A DNA stretch of 64,000 nucleotides, from assembly GCA_023268635.1 (NCBI GenBank), contig JALQUB010000002.1:1-64000 (forward strand). Reading direction: 5' to 3'. This DNA is from Pseudomonadales bacterium (lineage in GTDB: Bacteria; Pseudomonadota; Gammaproteobacteria; Pseudomonadales; Pseudohongiellaceae). Position 1 is the stretch's first letter; each line of letters opens with the position of its first letter. Position numbers and translations under genes: made by a program. Shown here in pieces: positions 1 through 9,658 of the stretch. The notes beneath the pieces were generated by a model. The model was given only the letters and a program-made list of their open reading frames with translations, was not told the DNA's origin and did no database searches.

Positions 1-2670
1 TACCATAAGCCAATCATGATCGCGGGCGGTCTTGGAAATATCCGCGCCGAGCACGTAATTAAGAGTGACATCGAAGCAGGCGCTAAACTCATCGTGCTCG
101 GCGGGCCTGCAATGCTTATTGGGCTCGGTGGTGGGGCGGCCTCTTCGATGGCCGCAGGTGCAGGCAGCGAAGATCTCGATTTCGCTTCGGTGCAGCGGGA
201 GAATCCGGAGATGGAGCGTCGCTGCCAAGAGGTGATCGATCGCTGCTGGCAGCTAGGTGACGCAAACCCCATCGCGTTCATACACGACGTCGGTGCGGGA
301 GGCTTGTCCAACGCGTTGCCTGAGCTCGTGAAAGATGGTGGAACAGGCGGTCGATTCGATCTGCGCGCCATTCCGAGTTCAGAGTCACAGATGTCGCCAC
401 TGGAGATATGGTGTAACGAATCTCAAGAGCGCTATGTGCTCGCCGTGCGCCCAGAAAATCTCGATCTATTTGATGCGCTCTGTAAACGTGAACGCTGCCC
501 TTATGCGGTTGTGGGTGAGGCTACTGAAGAGAAGCGCATCGAGCTGGGCGATAGCCACTTCGGTAACAAGCCTATCGATTTACCGATGGAAGTTTTATTC
601 GGCAAGCCGCCTAAAATGCATCGTAAAAGCGCCGCGAGTAAAGTGCGCCGCAGTCAGTTTTCTACACAAGATATCACTCTCTCAGACGCGGTGACACGCG
701 TGCTCAGCCTACCCAGTGTGGCGAGCAAGAGCTTTCTTATCACAATCGGTGACCGCACCATTACCGGTCTTGTCCATCGAGATCAGATGGTAGGACCTTG
801 GCAGGTGCCAGTTGCTGATGCTGCGGTGACTACGAATTCCTTCAATGCTTATACGGGTGAGGTGATGGCGATGGGCGAGCGTACGCCACTCGCGTTATTC
901 GATGCCCCGGCGTCCGGTCGCATGGCGATCGGCGAAGCCCTCACAAATATTTTAAGCGCCGATATCGAAGCGCTCGGTGATATTAAATTGTCGGCAAACT
1001 GGATGGTCGCGGCAGGCTACGAGGCGGAAGACGACAAGCTCTATAAGACTGTTGAAGCGATCGCAATGGAGTTGTGCCCCCAATTAGGAATTTGTATTCC
1101 TGTGGGTAAGGACTCGATGTCAATGCGCACAGTATGGGAGCAAGATGGGGAGTCCAAGAGCAACACGGCACCGTTATCACTGATTATTTCTGGGTTCGCA
1201 CCACTGCGCGATATCCGCGGTACGCTGACTCCACAATTGCAAACAAACAAAGGCGAGACGGCATTGATGTTGGTCGATCTCGGCCGTGGGCAGAATCGTT
1301 TGGGTGGCTCGGCACTTGGGCAAGTCTATCGGCGACTTGAGGGTGCCGCACCGGATCTCGACTCGGCGGAAGATATGCTGGCGCTGTTTAAGTTGCTCAA
1401 AGCCGCTCGTCAGGAAAAATTATTACTCGCGTATCACGACCGTTCCGATGGAGGTGCATTTACGGCGATTACCGAAATGGCATTCGCTGGGCACTGTGGC
1501 GTCACAATTGACTGCGGTGAGGCGGATCCATTACAGAATCTGTTCAACGAAGAATTGGGTGTCGTGCTGCAAATCAGTGAAGGCAGTCATGAACGTTTTG
1601 TCACGCTAGCGCAAGAACTAGGCTTGGGCGATTGTGTGCATCGCATCGCCACATTAAATAAACAGGATACGGTACGCGTTATGAGTCGAGGGCAAGAGAT
1701 CTTCATTGCCCCTCGTGCCGATCTGCAGCGTACCTGGGCGGAGACGAGTTATCGCATTCAAAGTTTGCGTGACAATTCGGTATGCGCCCAACAGGAATTT
1801 GATCGACTCTTAGATAAGAATGACACCGGACTCCACGCTTCACTGAGTTTCGACGTGAATGAAGACATCGCAGCACCCTACATCGCGACGGGAGTGCGAC
1901 CTAAGGTCGCTGTGTTGCGCGAGCAGGGCGTCAATGGACAGACAGAGATGGCCGCAGTGTTTGATCGGGCAGGCTTCGAGGCTGTTGACGTTCATATGAC
2001 CGACTTACTAAGTGGCCGCAAGAACTTGGAGCAATTTTCAACCTTGGTCGCTTGTGGAGGATTCTCTTACGGTGACGTGCTGGGTGCCGGTGGCGGCTGG
2101 GCGAAAACAGTGTTGTTCAATGATGCGCTGAGGCAGCAATTTGAACGCTTCTTTAACAATCCCAATACGCTTAGCCTCGGGGTGTGCAATGGTTGTCAGA
2201 TGCTGTCTCATCTCAGTGAGCTCATTCCCGGTGTCGATAATTGGCCGAGTTTTCAGCGAAATCGTTCGGAACAGTTTGAAGGTCGTTTGTCGTTGGTGCG
2301 CATCGAGGATTCCCGATCTGCTTTTATGCAGGACATGCAGGGTTCACGTTTCGCGGTTGCTGTTGCCCATGGTGAGGGGAGGGCGAGTTTCAGTTCTCCA
2401 GAGGCTGCCAAGGCGTTTGCGGCGAGTGGTGGCATAGCGATGCGCTATGTGGACAGCGCAGGGCAAGCGACTCAACTGTACCCAGCGAATCCGAACGGCT
2501 CTAGCGATGCGCTCGCGGGTCTCTGCAGCGAGGATGGGCGTGTGACACTCATGATGCCTCATCCCGAGCGAGTCTTCCGTGCGAGTCAGAATTCCTGGCA
2601 TCCAGAGGAGTGGCTTGAGGATGCCCCGAGCATGCGGATGTTCCGTAATGCGAGGCGTTGGCACGGCTAA
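1..2670 (+). CDS. purL: phosphoribosylformylglycinamidine synthase, C-terminal 889 residues (5' end outside window)
   Basis: Fourth step of purine synthesis: converts FGAR, glutamine and ATP to FGAM in the cytoplasm. The frame is open from base 1, so the start lies upstream; full-length gammaproteobacterial PurL is about 1,290 residues, so about 400 are missing. Visible parts are the second half of the first AIRS-like ATPase unit, the second AIRS-like unit (Gly-rich stretch near base 1440 with YHDRSDGG), and a C-terminal class I glutamine amidotransferase. The amidotransferase shows the nucleophile elbow GVCNGCQM (about base 2180), HGEGR and the terminal PHPERVFR. No frameshift is seen. It is followed by purE after a 137-base gap that has its own promoter, so purEK need not depend on purL transcription. 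Confidence 0.97.
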   Translation, partial: YHKPIMIAGGLGNIRAEHVIKSDIEAGAKLIVLGGPAMLIGLGGGAASSMAAGAGSEDLDFASVQRENPEMERRCQEVIDRCWQLGDANPIAFIHDVGAGGLSNALPELVKDGGTGGRFDLRAIPSSESQMSPLEIWCNESQERYVLAVRPENLDLFDALCKRERCPYAVVGEATEEKRIELGDSHFGNKPIDLPMEVLFGKPPKMHRKSAASKVRRSQFSTQDITLSDAVTRVLSLPSVASKSFLITIGDRTITGLVHRDQMVGPWQVPVADAAVTTNSFNAYTGEVMAMGERTPLALFDAPASGRMAIGEALTNILSADIEALGDIKLSANWMVAAGYEAEDDKLYKTVEAIAMELCPQLGICIPVGKDSMSMRTVWEQDGESKSNTAPLSLIISGFAPLRDIRGTLTPQLQTNKGETALMLVDLGRGQNRLGGSALGQVYRRLEGAAPDLDSAEDMLALFKLLKAARQEKLLLAYHDRSDGGAFTAITEMAFAGHCGVTIDCGEADPLQNLFNEELGVVLQISEGSHERFVTLAQELGLGDCVHRIATLNKQDTVRVMSRGQEIFIAPRADLQRTWAETSYRIQSLRDNSVCAQQEFDRLLDKNDTGLHASLSFDVNEDIAAPYIATGVRPKVAVLREQGVNGQTEMAAVFDRAGFEAVDVHMTDLLSGRKNLEQFSTLVACGGFSYGDVLGAGGGWAKTVLFNDALRQQFERFFNNPNTLSLGVCNGCQMLSHLSELIPGVDNWPSFQRNRSEQFEGRLSLVRIEDSRSAFMQDMQGSRFAVAVAHGEGRASFSSPEAAKAFAASGGIAMRYVDSAGQATQLYPANPNGSSDALAGLCSEDGRVTLMMPHPERVFRASQNSWHPEEWLEDAPSMRMFRNARRWHG

Positions 2671-2674
2671 TGGG

Positions 2675-2723
2675 CTTATTTCAAGCTCGCTTCTTTATAT
2701 ATCAGACACTTGCTTGAAATTAG
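2675..2723. repeat. inverted repeat downstream of purL
   Basis: ATTTCAAGC at 2678-2686 and its exact complement GCTTGAAAT at 2712-2720 are separated by 25 bases. The arms begin eight bases after the purL stop and end just upstream of the purEK promoter. The long loop and lack of a T-run argue against a simple intrinsic terminator. It could be a transcript-end structure or an operator. It does not resemble the enterobacterial PurR box. Confidence 0.4.
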
Positions 2724-2726
2724 GGC

Positions 2727-2754
2727 TTGGGTGTTTGCTAAAAATCTCTATAAT
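2727..2754 (+). promoter_or_regulatory. sigma-70 promoter of purEK
   Basis: A perfect -10 TATAAT lies at 2749-2754 with a weak -35 TTGGGT at 2727-2732, 16 bases apart. The -10 ends 53 bases upstream of the purE start. Confidence 0.55.
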
Positions 2755-2807
2755 ACGGCGTTTTTTCGCGGAGAAAGGCCTCCGTGCAGCAAAGGCAGGA
2801 GAAGCCA

Positions 2808-3299
2808 ATGCAAGATAAAGCGAATGGCATTCGAGTAGCGATCATTATGGGTTCCAAGTCGGACCTAGCGACTATGGAGCAGGCGACCAAGCCGCTGTCT
2901 GAGCTGGGTGTCGATTACGAGGTGAAGATTGTCTCGGCGCATCGTACTCCGGCCAGGCTATTCGAGTTCGCGTCGACGGCGCATGAACGCGGTATCGACG
3001 TCATCATCGCGGGTGCAGGCGGCGCCGCACATCTTGCAGGGATGGCTGCCGCCATGACTCATCTTCCTGTGATTGCAGTGCCTGTTTCCAGCAAGCAGTT
3101 AAAGGGACTCGACAGTCTCCTGTCTATGGTGCAAATGCCGAAGGGTGTTGCCGTCGCTTGTCAGGCTATCGGTGAAGCAGGAGCTTATAATGCGGGTCTA
3201 ATGGCTGCGCAAATCCTTGCTCTCAAAGACCCGGCACTCAGTGAGCGTCTTATCGCCTGGCGTCAGGCGCAGACAGACAGCATCCCGACGGACGTCTAA
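2808..3299 (+). CDS. purE: N5-carboxyaminoimidazole ribonucleotide mutase
   Basis: Converts N5-CAIR to CAIR in purine synthesis, using the product of PurK next door. The 163-residue protein has the class I PurE signature: [10 protein letters not shown] near the N-terminus, then SAHRTP carrying the catalytic His, and the Gly/Ala-rich [11 protein letters not shown] loop. The ATG at 2808 is chosen over an in-frame GTG at 2784 because GGCAGGAG sits at the right distance before it and the eight extra residues have no family match. The stop is two bases before the purK start, so the pair is translationally coupled. Confidence 0.96.
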   Translation: MQDKANGIRVAIIMGSKSDLATMEQATKPLSELGVDYEVKIVSAHRTPARLFEFASTAHERGIDVIIAGAGGAAHLAGMAAAMTHLPVIAVPVSSKQLKGLDSLLSMVQMPKGVAVACQAIGEAGAYNAGLMAAQILALKDPALSERLIAWRQAQTDSIPTDV

Positions 3300-3301
3300 A
3301 C

Positions 3302-4423
3302 ATGCGTATTGGTATTCTCGGATGTGGACAGCTTGCACGCATGCTGGCCCTCGCTGGTTGGCCTCTCGGGCTGCGCTTCGCATTTCTCGCCGATCCGGGT
3401 GACAGTGGTGACTGTGTTCGAGGTCTGGGTGACTTAGTTTCCTATCCTGATGCTTCTGAGTCTCTCGGCGTAGAACAACTAGCCAAGGCCGTATATGAGG
3501 CTTTATCGGAACCCGATGTCATCACGGTCGAGAAGGAAAGTGTGCCTGTCGATCTGTTGACCGCGTTGAAGGCTTATTGCGCAGTTTATCCTGACCCCTC
3601 CGCAGTGCGTATTTGTCAAAATCGAGGCGCTGAGAAAACGTTTATTGAGAGTATCGGGGCTTCCATGGCGCCGAAGATCGTAGTCAATACGATCGCCGAA
3701 CTCGAGGCAGCAGTGGCTGAATTAGAGTTCCCTGTCATCGTGAAGACCTGCGAAGAAGGGTACGACGGGCTCAATCAGTGGAAGATGAACGAACAAGCGG
3801 ACCTCGCTGAATTTCTAATCGACCGCGAATCAATCGCAGAATCCGTAGTCGAGAAGCGGGTAAATTTCAGTCGTGAGATTTCATTAATTTTGGTGAGAGC
3901 AGCAAGTGGCGCGACTGCTGCTTACCCTGCAACTCAAAATTGGCACGAGGGCGGAATCTTGCGCGCCTCAATGGCTCCGGCGCAAAACGTCGATCAAGAT
4001 CTCGCCGAACAGATTGAAGACTTAAAGAATCGCGTCTTGAGTAATATTGACTATGTTGGTGTGCTTGCGATTGAGTGCTTCATCGTCGATGGGAAACTAT
4101 TGGTCAACGAATTGGCGCCACGGGTGCATAACAGCGGTCACTGGACGCAGCAGGGCGCTGCAACCAGTCAATTTGAGAATCATTTGCGTGCAATAGCTGG
4201 TCTGCCATTGGGTAGCACTCAGGTGCATGGTTTCGCGGGTATGGCTAATTTGCTAGGCGTTGAAGTGAATGCCGTGAAGGCGACTAAACCGAATGCCTTC
4301 TTTCATACCTACAACAAATCGGTGCGACCAAATCGTAAAGTGGGTCATATCAATATTCTGCACGACGATGCGGAGTCATTGAAGAAGCAGCTCGATGAGA
4401 CCTTGGCTGAAATATACGGCTAA
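3302..4423 (+). CDS. purK: 5-(carboxyamino)imidazole ribonucleotide synthase
   Basis: ATP-grasp enzyme that carboxylates AIR with bicarbonate and ATP to give N5-CAIR, the PurE substrate. It has 373 residues, a normal length. The N-terminal Rossmann-like motif is IGILGCGQLARML. The ATP-grasp core includes PVIVKTCEEGYDG and the metal-binding ECFIVDGKLLVNELAPRVHNSGH, where the Asn-Glu and Arg-His-Asn-Ser-Gly-His signature is intact. It forms a two-gene operon with purE. Its last four bases overlap the end of the convergent Nudix gene. Confidence 0.96.
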   Translation: MRIGILGCGQLARMLALAGWPLGLRFAFLADPGDSGDCVRGLGDLVSYPDASESLGVEQLAKAVYEALSEPDVITVEKESVPVDLLTALKAYCAVYPDPSAVRICQNRGAEKTFIESIGASMAPKIVVNTIAELEAAVAELEFPVIVKTCEEGYDGLNQWKMNEQADLAEFLIDRESIAESVVEKRVNFSREISLILVRAASGATAAYPATQNWHEGGILRASMAPAQNVDQDLAEQIEDLKNRVLSNIDYVGVLAIECFIVDGKLLVNELAPRVHNSGHWTQQGAATSQFENHLRAIAGLPLGSTQVHGFAGMANLLGVEVNAVKATKPNAFFHTYNKSVRPNRKVGHINILHDDAESLKKQLDETLAEIYG

Positions 4424-5004
4424 GCGTTACTCAAACTAATTAGCGTGGTGCTAATTTTCCGTTCGGGGCTGTAATGCACGTCGAACATCCGCACCGGATA
4501 ACGCTGCTGCCGACGATCTTCGAAGTAGTGCTTGAGTGTGCTGACTACCACTGGGAATGCGAGTTCGTCCCAGGGAATTTCTTCCTCACTGAAGAGCTCC
4601 ACCTCGAGTGATTCCGCTCCAGCCGCAAAATCTAGGTTAGCGAGCTCTGCCCTGAAGAAGAGATAGACCTGATTTATTTTCGGTAGGTTGAAAATCGTAT
4701 AGAGGCTGTCGTCTCGTACGATGAGTTCGGCGCCTGCTTCCTCACGAGTCTCGCGAACGGCCCCTTCGAGGCTAGACTCTCCATTTTCCATGAAGCCTGC
4801 AGGCAAGGTCCATTTGCCTAGCCTTGGTTCGATCGCACGCTTACACAGCAAGACCTTATCTTCGAAGATGGGCAGGGTGCCAACCACGTTATTGGGATTC
4901 TGGTAGAAGATGCTGTCACAGGCTTCACAGCAATGACGCAATTTGTCATCTCCGCTGGGAATTTTATGCGTCAGTTCGGCGGCGCAATGATGGCAGTACT
5001 TCAT
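4420..5004 (-). CDS. Nudix hydrolase with N-terminal zinc ribbon
   Basis: Nudix enzymes hydrolyse nucleoside diphosphates linked to another moiety. This 194-residue protein has a zinc ribbon of C4-x2-C7 and C26-x2-C29, then a complete Nudix box at about residues 70-92 (GFMENGES to REEAG, with all metal-binding Glu present). The zinc ribbon plus Nudix layout recalls NADH pyrophosphatase NudC, but the protein is shorter and lacks the NudC N-terminal domain; ADP-ribose or a similar substrate is possible. The ATG at 5004 is preferred to one 17 codons upstream because the zinc-ribbon family starts with MKYC. It converges on purK with a 4-base overlap. Substrate not determined. Confidence 0.85.
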   Translation of the reverse strand: MKYCHHCAAELTHKIPSGDDKLRHCCEACDSIFYQNPNNVVGTLPIFEDKVLLCKRAIEPRLGKWTLPAGFMENGESSLEGAVRETREEAGAELIVRDDSLYTIFNLPKINQVYLFFRAELANLDFAAGAESLEVELFSEEEIPWDELAFPVVVSTLKHYFEDRRQQRYPVRMFDVHYSPERKISTTLISLSNA

Positions 5005-5119
5005 AGTTGAATTTCGCGTAACCGCCGAATGTAAGGCGGAAGGGTGGTTGAGCATGTTGCTTCGGCTGTTTGAAGTGTACCTGCTCGATCACCCTGCGCA
5101 AAGAGGGAGCTGATTGTAA

Positions 5120-5926
5120 TTAGATGCGATTTATTTCGCAGTGTAGGCGGAATCGTTTTGAGGTCATATAAGCCTCGATTTCCCGCAGGCGAAGCTCCAG
5201 CGACCTGAAGACTTCAGTGCACTGTGATTCATCATAAATGTCGCGATCGTCTGCTCGACGTGCTTGCTCAGGCTGGGGTTGCGATCGCTCTCTGCTCGCC
5301 CATCTATCTGCCTCTTTACAGTAATTTGCATATTTCTCAGCGTAGCGATCTCCCCAGCGCTCCGCTTTTGCTTGCCATTTTGCGGCGCGTCGCTCCATCT
5401 TGTATTGTCGTCTTGCTCGGCGACGTTCTAATTTAACCTGTTTGCGTGCGCTGCGGCTCGAGTAAACGGGCTCTCCCGGAGCAATATCGAATGCGACCCA
5501 ACAGACGACATAGGCGAGAACTGTAAACGGTCCAAAAAGGACGAGCGATGCGATTGTGGCGAGTCTCACCCATACCGCTCTAATTTCTAGATAGTCGGCA
5601 AGACCAGCGCAGACGCCCGCAATGCGTCCTCGGCTTGGGTAGCGGTATAACGGCTTGTGGTAGTTGAGCTGACGGAAATGTTCCGCCGTGTCGGCACCGC
5701 GGAAGTATCCCTGCATAGATTCGGCGGAGATGTCGCGATCCAAAATAAAGTAAGCGATTATGTAGGCGAGTATGATCGTGGGCCATGAAATTACGCAGAT
5801 CACGAAAATAACTCGGACGACCGCGATAGGCATGTCTAGCCAGCGAGCGACTCCGGCACAAACTCCGAGCCAACGGGCGTTATCCTTGTCCAATGCGAGG
5901 GAGTCGCGAGGTCTAGGATTGCTCAT
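5120..5926 (-). CDS. pspC: PspC-family envelope stress protein with two PspC domains
   Basis: PspC is the inner-membrane sensor of the phage-shock response and works with PspB to sequester PspA. E. coli PspC has one domain in about 119 residues; this one has 268 residues and two. The first covers about residues 12-63 (ARWLGVCAGVARWL, then a hydrophobic helix) and the second about 99-147 (RIAGVCAGLADYL, then a second helix). A very basic region rich in Arg/Lys (about 155-215) and a predicted coiled coil follow. The ATG at 5926 overlaps the end of pspB by 14 bases; longer in-frame starts read through pspB in another frame and are not credible. No pspD follows. Confidence 0.92.
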   Translation of the reverse strand: MSNPRPRDSLALDKDNARWLGVCAGVARWLDMPIAVVRVIFVICVISWPTIILAYIIAYFILDRDISAESMQGYFRGADTAEHFRQLNYHKPLYRYPSRGRIAGVCAGLADYLEIRAVWVRLATIASLVLFGPFTVLAYVVCWVAFDIAPGEPVYSSRSARKQVKLERRRARRQYKMERRAAKWQAKAERWGDRYAEKYANYCKEADRWASRERSQPQPEQARRADDRDIYDESQCTEVFRSLELRLREIEAYMTSKRFRLHCEINRI

Positions 5927-6146
5927 TATTCGCCCTCCAGTCCGGTACCTCGGCATCGAGTATCGATTCCAAAATGTCGATACGCTCGGTGAGTGATTGT
6001 GCCATTGTCGACAATTCGTCGAGGCTGTACTGGCTGCCGGCTTCGACCGATACCTTGCCGCGATCTTTGCGCAGCAAAAGAATCCAGAAGGTGACAAACG
6101 AAAGCACCATGCCGACGATTGCAATGACGAAAACAAGAACATTCAT
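5913..6146 (-). CDS. pspB: phage shock protein B
   Basis: Small inner-membrane partner of PspC in stress sensing. It is 77 residues: one N-terminal membrane helix (VLVFVIAIVGMVLSFVTFW), a basic turn (LLRKDRGK), then a cytoplasmic amphipathic helix with a leucine-zipper-like pattern. Length and layout fit PspB. It lies between pspA (59 bases upstream) and pspC (14-base overlap), the classic operon order. Confidence 0.92.
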   Translation of the reverse strand: MNVLVFVIAIVGMVLSFVTFWILLLRKDRGKVSVEAGSQYSLDELSTMAQSLTERIDILESILDAEVPDWRANNEQS

Positions 6147-6205
6147 AATATGAGCCTGTATTTAGCGATTGCTAAGCGCCGAGGCCAGTCGCCTCGGCTT
6201 GAATT

Positions 6206-6895
6206 TTAGGCGTTACTTTCACCGCCTTGTGGCTTCGTTGCATTCGCCATCTTGGCTTTGAGCGCGGCAAGTTCGGCATCGATTTGCTCTTGTCGTGCCA
6301 GCTCTTCAAACTCGCTCTGTAAGCCGCGTTGTTCGACGTGGCCTGTTTCGAGTTGACCTTCCATTTGGTCTATCTTGCGCTCGTAATACTCGAACTTATC
6401 GAGCGCACTGTCGATGGCGTGGCTTCTGAGCTTAACATTTATATTGAGTCTATTCTCGGTCGCAGTTGCACGAAGCAGGATGGTTTTCTGTCTCGCGCGT
6501 GCATCATTGAGTTTAGCCTGTAACAATTCAATTTCATTGCTCAGTTTGTCCAGTGTCTCGTCGAGCTTGGCGAGATCGGCCTCGGTAATGTCTACGCTCG
6601 CATTGATGTTAGAGCGTTCAATCAGCGCCGCCTTTGCGAGGTCTTCACGGCCTTTAGAAATGGCTAGCTCCGCTTTTTGTTCCCAATCCAGGGCTTGCTT
6701 GCGCAGGGTATCTACGCGGCGTTTCAAGGTTTTCTTGTCGGCAATGACCTTCGCGGTACCGCTGCGAACCTCAACTAATGTCTCCTCCATCTCCTGAATC
6801 ACCATGCGGATCATCTTCTCTGGATTCTCAGCTTTATCAAGCAGGGCGCTGATATTTGAATTTACGATATCGGAAAGGCGGGTAAATATGCTCAT
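6206..6895 (-). CDS. pspA: phage shock protein A
   Basis: ESCRT-III-like coiled-coil protein that binds stressed inner membrane and, when idle, inhibits PspF. The 229-residue sequence begins MSIFTRLSDIVNSNISALLDKAENPEKMIRMV, the conserved amphipathic membrane-binding helix and the start of the long hairpin. The rest is almost entirely charged heptad sequence, as in the family. It is the first gene of pspABC, preceded by a 5' leader and a sigma-54 promoter at 7033-7048. The psp genes face away from pspF, so PspF can act on the shared intergenic region. Confidence 0.97.
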   Translation of the reverse strand: MSIFTRLSDIVNSNISALLDKAENPEKMIRMVIQEMEETLVEVRSGTAKVIADKKTLKRRVDTLRKQALDWEQKAELAISKGREDLAKAALIERSNINASVDITEADLAKLDETLDKLSNEIELLQAKLNDARARQKTILLRATATENRLNINVKLRSHAIDSALDKFEYYERKIDQMEGQLETGHVEQRGLQSEFEELARQEQIDAELAALKAKMANATKPQGGESNA

Positions 6896-7032
6896 GGTGT
6901 TACCTCTGTCGATTGAGAGTCGAGTTTGTTCGACTGTCGTTGATTGCTTGGGCTTCCTTTCGGTAGTTGATCCCGCTATCGCATGGTCGGAATCGGGCCG
7001 AGTCGCCCTTTATTGCTTTCTGGGTGTAATAA

Positions 7033-7048
7033 AGCAGATATCGTGCCA
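7033..7048 (-). promoter_or_regulatory. sigma-54 (-24/-12) promoter of pspABC
   Basis: Read on the minus strand the sequence is TGGCACGATATCTGCT. It matches the sigma-54 consensus TGGCACG-N4-TTGCW at all but one defined position, with exact GG-N10-GC spacing. It lies about 138 bases upstream of the pspA start, so the 5' leader is about 125 bases. The rest of the 320-base pspA-pspF gap (6896-7215) is AT-rich around 7050-7110, where PspF sites and the pspF promoter would be expected. I could not define those sites exactly. Confidence 0.85.
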
Positions 7049-7215
7049 GTTAATATAATTTTCTATAACACATTGAATATGCTGAACTAATTTATCTGTA
7101 GCGACTTAGCTTAAGTCTGTGATTGGCTAAAATAGCCACTGAATAGTGAAATAAACCATCGAGATTCTGTACACTGCGCTAAGATCCATGATCAGAAATT
7201 AGAGAAGGGCACGAA

Positions 7216-8280
7216 ATGATAGAGTCTTTTGATTCGGGCGCCAGCGCACAAGCGCCCAGAATGGTGGGTGAATCGGCGTGCTTCCTGGAGATGCAGGAAC
7301 ACATATCCCGCGTTGCCCCACTCAACAAGCCCGTGCTGATCATTGGTGAACGAGGTACTGGTAAGGAGTTGATCGCGGCGAGGCTTCACTACTTATCACC
7401 GCGTTGGGATGCTCCGTTTCTGAAAATTAACTGCGCAGCAATGAGTGAATCACTACTTGAAGCACAATTGTTTGGCCACGAAGCGGGGGCGTTTACTGGC
7501 GCAACGAAGTTACGCAAAGGGTACTTCGAAAGGGCTGACGGGGGCACGCTGTTCCTGGATGAGCTGGCGACAACGGCTATGTCTGTGCAAGAGAAAATTC
7601 TGCGGGTAATCGAATACGGTGAGTTCGAACGTCTTGGTGGTAGCGAGACCTTGAAAGTCGATGTGCGGCTAATCGCGGCGAGTAACGAAGACCTGCCTAG
7701 CTTGGCGCAGGAAGGAAAATTTCGAGAAGATCTCCTCGACAGACTTGCCTTCGATGTGGTGACGCTGCCACCTCTGCGAGTGCGAGGAGAAGATATACTC
7801 GTCCTAGCCGAATATTTCGCAGTGGGAATGGTAAAGGAACTCGGGGGCGAGGCATTTATGGGCTTCAGCGATAGGGTGCAAAAGGCTCTTGCTCGCTACT
7901 CTTGGCCAGGAAATATCCGCCAACTTAAGAATGTCGTGGAACGTGCGGTTTACCAAAATGAAGAGGGTCCGATATCGGATTTGATCTTCGATCCTTTCGA
8001 ATCACCCTATCGCCTCGGCACGGCAATTGAAACCGATGTCGCTGGGGATGAAGGGAGTGAGTTGCCGAATATAGCCACCAAGGCTAATGCTGTGAAGAAG
8101 CGTAATGCCAGCGACGGGGTGGCAGTAGACTTCAAGCAAGAGGTGCAGGACTTCGAGGTAGGTCTAATCAAGCGAGCGCTGGAGCGTTCGCAGTTCAATC
8201 AGAAGAAGGCCGCAGAGCAGCTGGGATTGAGTTATCACCAGCTGCGTGGATATCTGCGGAAATACGATCTACTCGGCTAG
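7216..8280 (+). CDS. pspF: PspF, sigma-54 enhancer-binding activator of the psp operon
   Basis: AAA+ activator that remodels sigma-54 RNA polymerase at the psp promoter and is held inactive by PspA. The 354-residue protein has no receiver domain and starts almost directly with the AAA+ module, as PspF does. Walker A is GERGTGKE (about residue 43), the sigma-54 contact loop is GAFTGA, and Walker B is GGTLFLDE. A Fis-type helix-turn-helix occupies the last 40 residues (NQKKAAEQLGLSYHQLRGYL). The linker between AAA+ and HTH is about 30 residues longer than in E. coli. It is divergent from pspABC. The stop overlaps the convergent serine hydrolase by four bases. Confidence 0.95.
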   Translation: MIESFDSGASAQAPRMVGESACFLEMQEHISRVAPLNKPVLIIGERGTGKELIAARLHYLSPRWDAPFLKINCAAMSESLLEAQLFGHEAGAFTGATKLRKGYFERADGGTLFLDELATTAMSVQEKILRVIEYGEFERLGGSETLKVDVRLIAASNEDLPSLAQEGKFREDLLDRLAFDVVTLPPLRVRGEDILVLAEYFAVGMVKELGGEAFMGFSDRVQKALARYSWPGNIRQLKNVVERAVYQNEEGPISDLIFDPFESPYRLGTAIETDVAGDEGSELPNIATKANAVKKRNASDGVAVDFKQEVQDFEVGLIKRALERSQFNQKKAAEQLGLSYHQLRGYLRKYDLLG

Positions 8281-9539
8281 TTAAGCATGGCCTTGTAGAC
8301 GGCTGCTTGAGCTTTCGTGAGATCCATAGCGGCGCCTGCCGGTGCGTTTCTGACCTGTGCCATATAGAGCATGAAGAAATCATTGACCGGATCGACAATG
8401 AATACGGTTCCGCCCACACCCTGCCAGCCGAAGTTGAACGGTCCGTTGTTGTCAGCACCTGGAATTGGTTGCAGGTGGAAGCCTAGTCCCCAGTCGCCGC
8501 GTGGCCCGAAGAAGAATGCTTTGCGGTCGATTTCGTCTCCGATGAACTTCTGTTGCATCGCTGTGAGCGTTTCCTCTTCGATGATGCGAGCGCCGTGATA
8601 TTCACCGCCGCCCAGTAACATACTCGCGAAGCGCACATAATCTTCTGTGGTCGAATGCAGACCGCCGCCACCACTCAACATCGGTGTTACCACTGTCGGA
8701 TCCGCCATGTCGCCATAGATTGGGTTGGCGATTCGGTTGGCCTTGCTCTTGTCGACATAAAAGCTAGTTTCGTCCATGCCCAGTGGCGAGAAAATGCGTT
8801 CGTCGAGCAGCTCGTCGAGAGGTTTGCCCGCAGCAACTTCGATGACTGCGCCGAGCACGTCGGTGGAGCGAGAGTAATTCCATTTAGTGCCTGGCTCGAA
8901 GCGAAGCGGTAATGCTGCTAGGTTCTGTGCCAATTCTAGCGCCGTGATGTCGGAGCGTAGAGAGCCGGCGGCGAAATAACGTTTCCCAAGATCGCTTTGT
9001 GGATCGAAGATGCCATAAATTAGGCCAGATTCGTGTGTGAGTAGATCTTGTACCGTCATGACATTTTTTGCCGGTGTGATGGCGCCTGTCGCTTCGTCGA
9101 TGACAGTCATGTTGGCGAATTCGGGTATGTATTTTGAGACAGGATCGGAAATTGAAATCAGGCCATCTTCCACCATCGACATGGTGGCGACGCTGACGAT
9201 GGGCTTGGTCATCGAATAGATGCGGAAAATAGTCTGTTCATCCATCGGCGTAGTTTGCTTGGGACCTTGTGTACCGACCGTTTCGAGTACGCCAACTCCC
9301 TTGCTATTGCCGACGAGGATGATGTTGCCAGAAACGAACCCGCCGTCGACAGCCGCCTGCATCTGTGCACGGATGTCGGCAATTTCCTGCGCGTCGATGC
9401 CGAACTCTGTAGAGTCTATTTTAGAAATAGAACTGGCATGATTGCCGCCATGATGGTCAGCGAAAACTAGGCTCGAGCAGAGCAGAGTAGCTGTCGCTAT
9501 TGCGGCAGCGATAGAGTTAAATGGTTTCATATTTATCAT
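8277..9539 (-). CDS. exported serine hydrolase, class C beta-lactamase / esterase fold
   Basis: 420 residues with a signal peptide (about residues 4-27, ending SSLVFA-DHH) that sends it to the periplasm. The catalytic S-x-x-K is S109-M-T-K112 in YSMTKPI. The second-motif Tyr is in WNYSRSTDVLG. A GFGLGFHLQ-like segment and a C-terminal GWQGVGGT region fit the beta-lactamase-related family (Pfam Beta-lactamase). Members include esterases, D-aminopeptidases and true AmpC enzymes; nothing here points to antibiotic hydrolysis. A His/Asp-rich stretch (DHHGGNHA) follows the signal peptide. Two ATG codons (9539 and 9530) are possible starts. It converges on pspF. Substrate unknown. Confidence 0.87.
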   Translation of the reverse strand: MINMKPFNSIAAAIATATLLCSSLVFADHHGGNHASSISKIDSTEFGIDAQEIADIRAQMQAAVDGGFVSGNIILVGNSKGVGVLETVGTQGPKQTTPMDEQTIFRIYSMTKPIVSVATMSMVEDGLISISDPVSKYIPEFANMTVIDEATGAITPAKNVMTVQDLLTHESGLIYGIFDPQSDLGKRYFAAGSLRSDITALELAQNLAALPLRFEPGTKWNYSRSTDVLGAVIEVAAGKPLDELLDERIFSPLGMDETSFYVDKSKANRIANPIYGDMADPTVVTPMLSGGGGLHSTTEDYVRFASMLLGGGEYHGARIIEEETLTAMQQKFIGDEIDRKAFFFGPRGDWGLGFHLQPIPGADNNGPFNFGWQGVGGTVFIVDPVNDFFMLYMAQVRNAPAGAAMDLTKAQAAVYKAMLN

Positions 9540-9658
9540 TCCTTGGCGATCGATAGTGTTTAGGTAGACTCTCGCGAGTCTACCTGATCGTTCTTAACGG
9601 AACAATTAGCGCTGAGCGAGTGCGATTAGGCTTGAGTTGGGGGGTAATCCTATCGCGC

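Noticed and set aside
2784..2807. Upstream GTG start for purE
   Set aside because: No ribosome site at suitable distance, while ATG 2808 has GGCAGGAG.
8277..9539. Calling the class C-fold protein and the two MBL-fold proteins antibiotic-resistance genes
   Set aside because: Fold and catalytic motifs alone do not show beta-lactam hydrolysis; these families are mostly other hydrolases.
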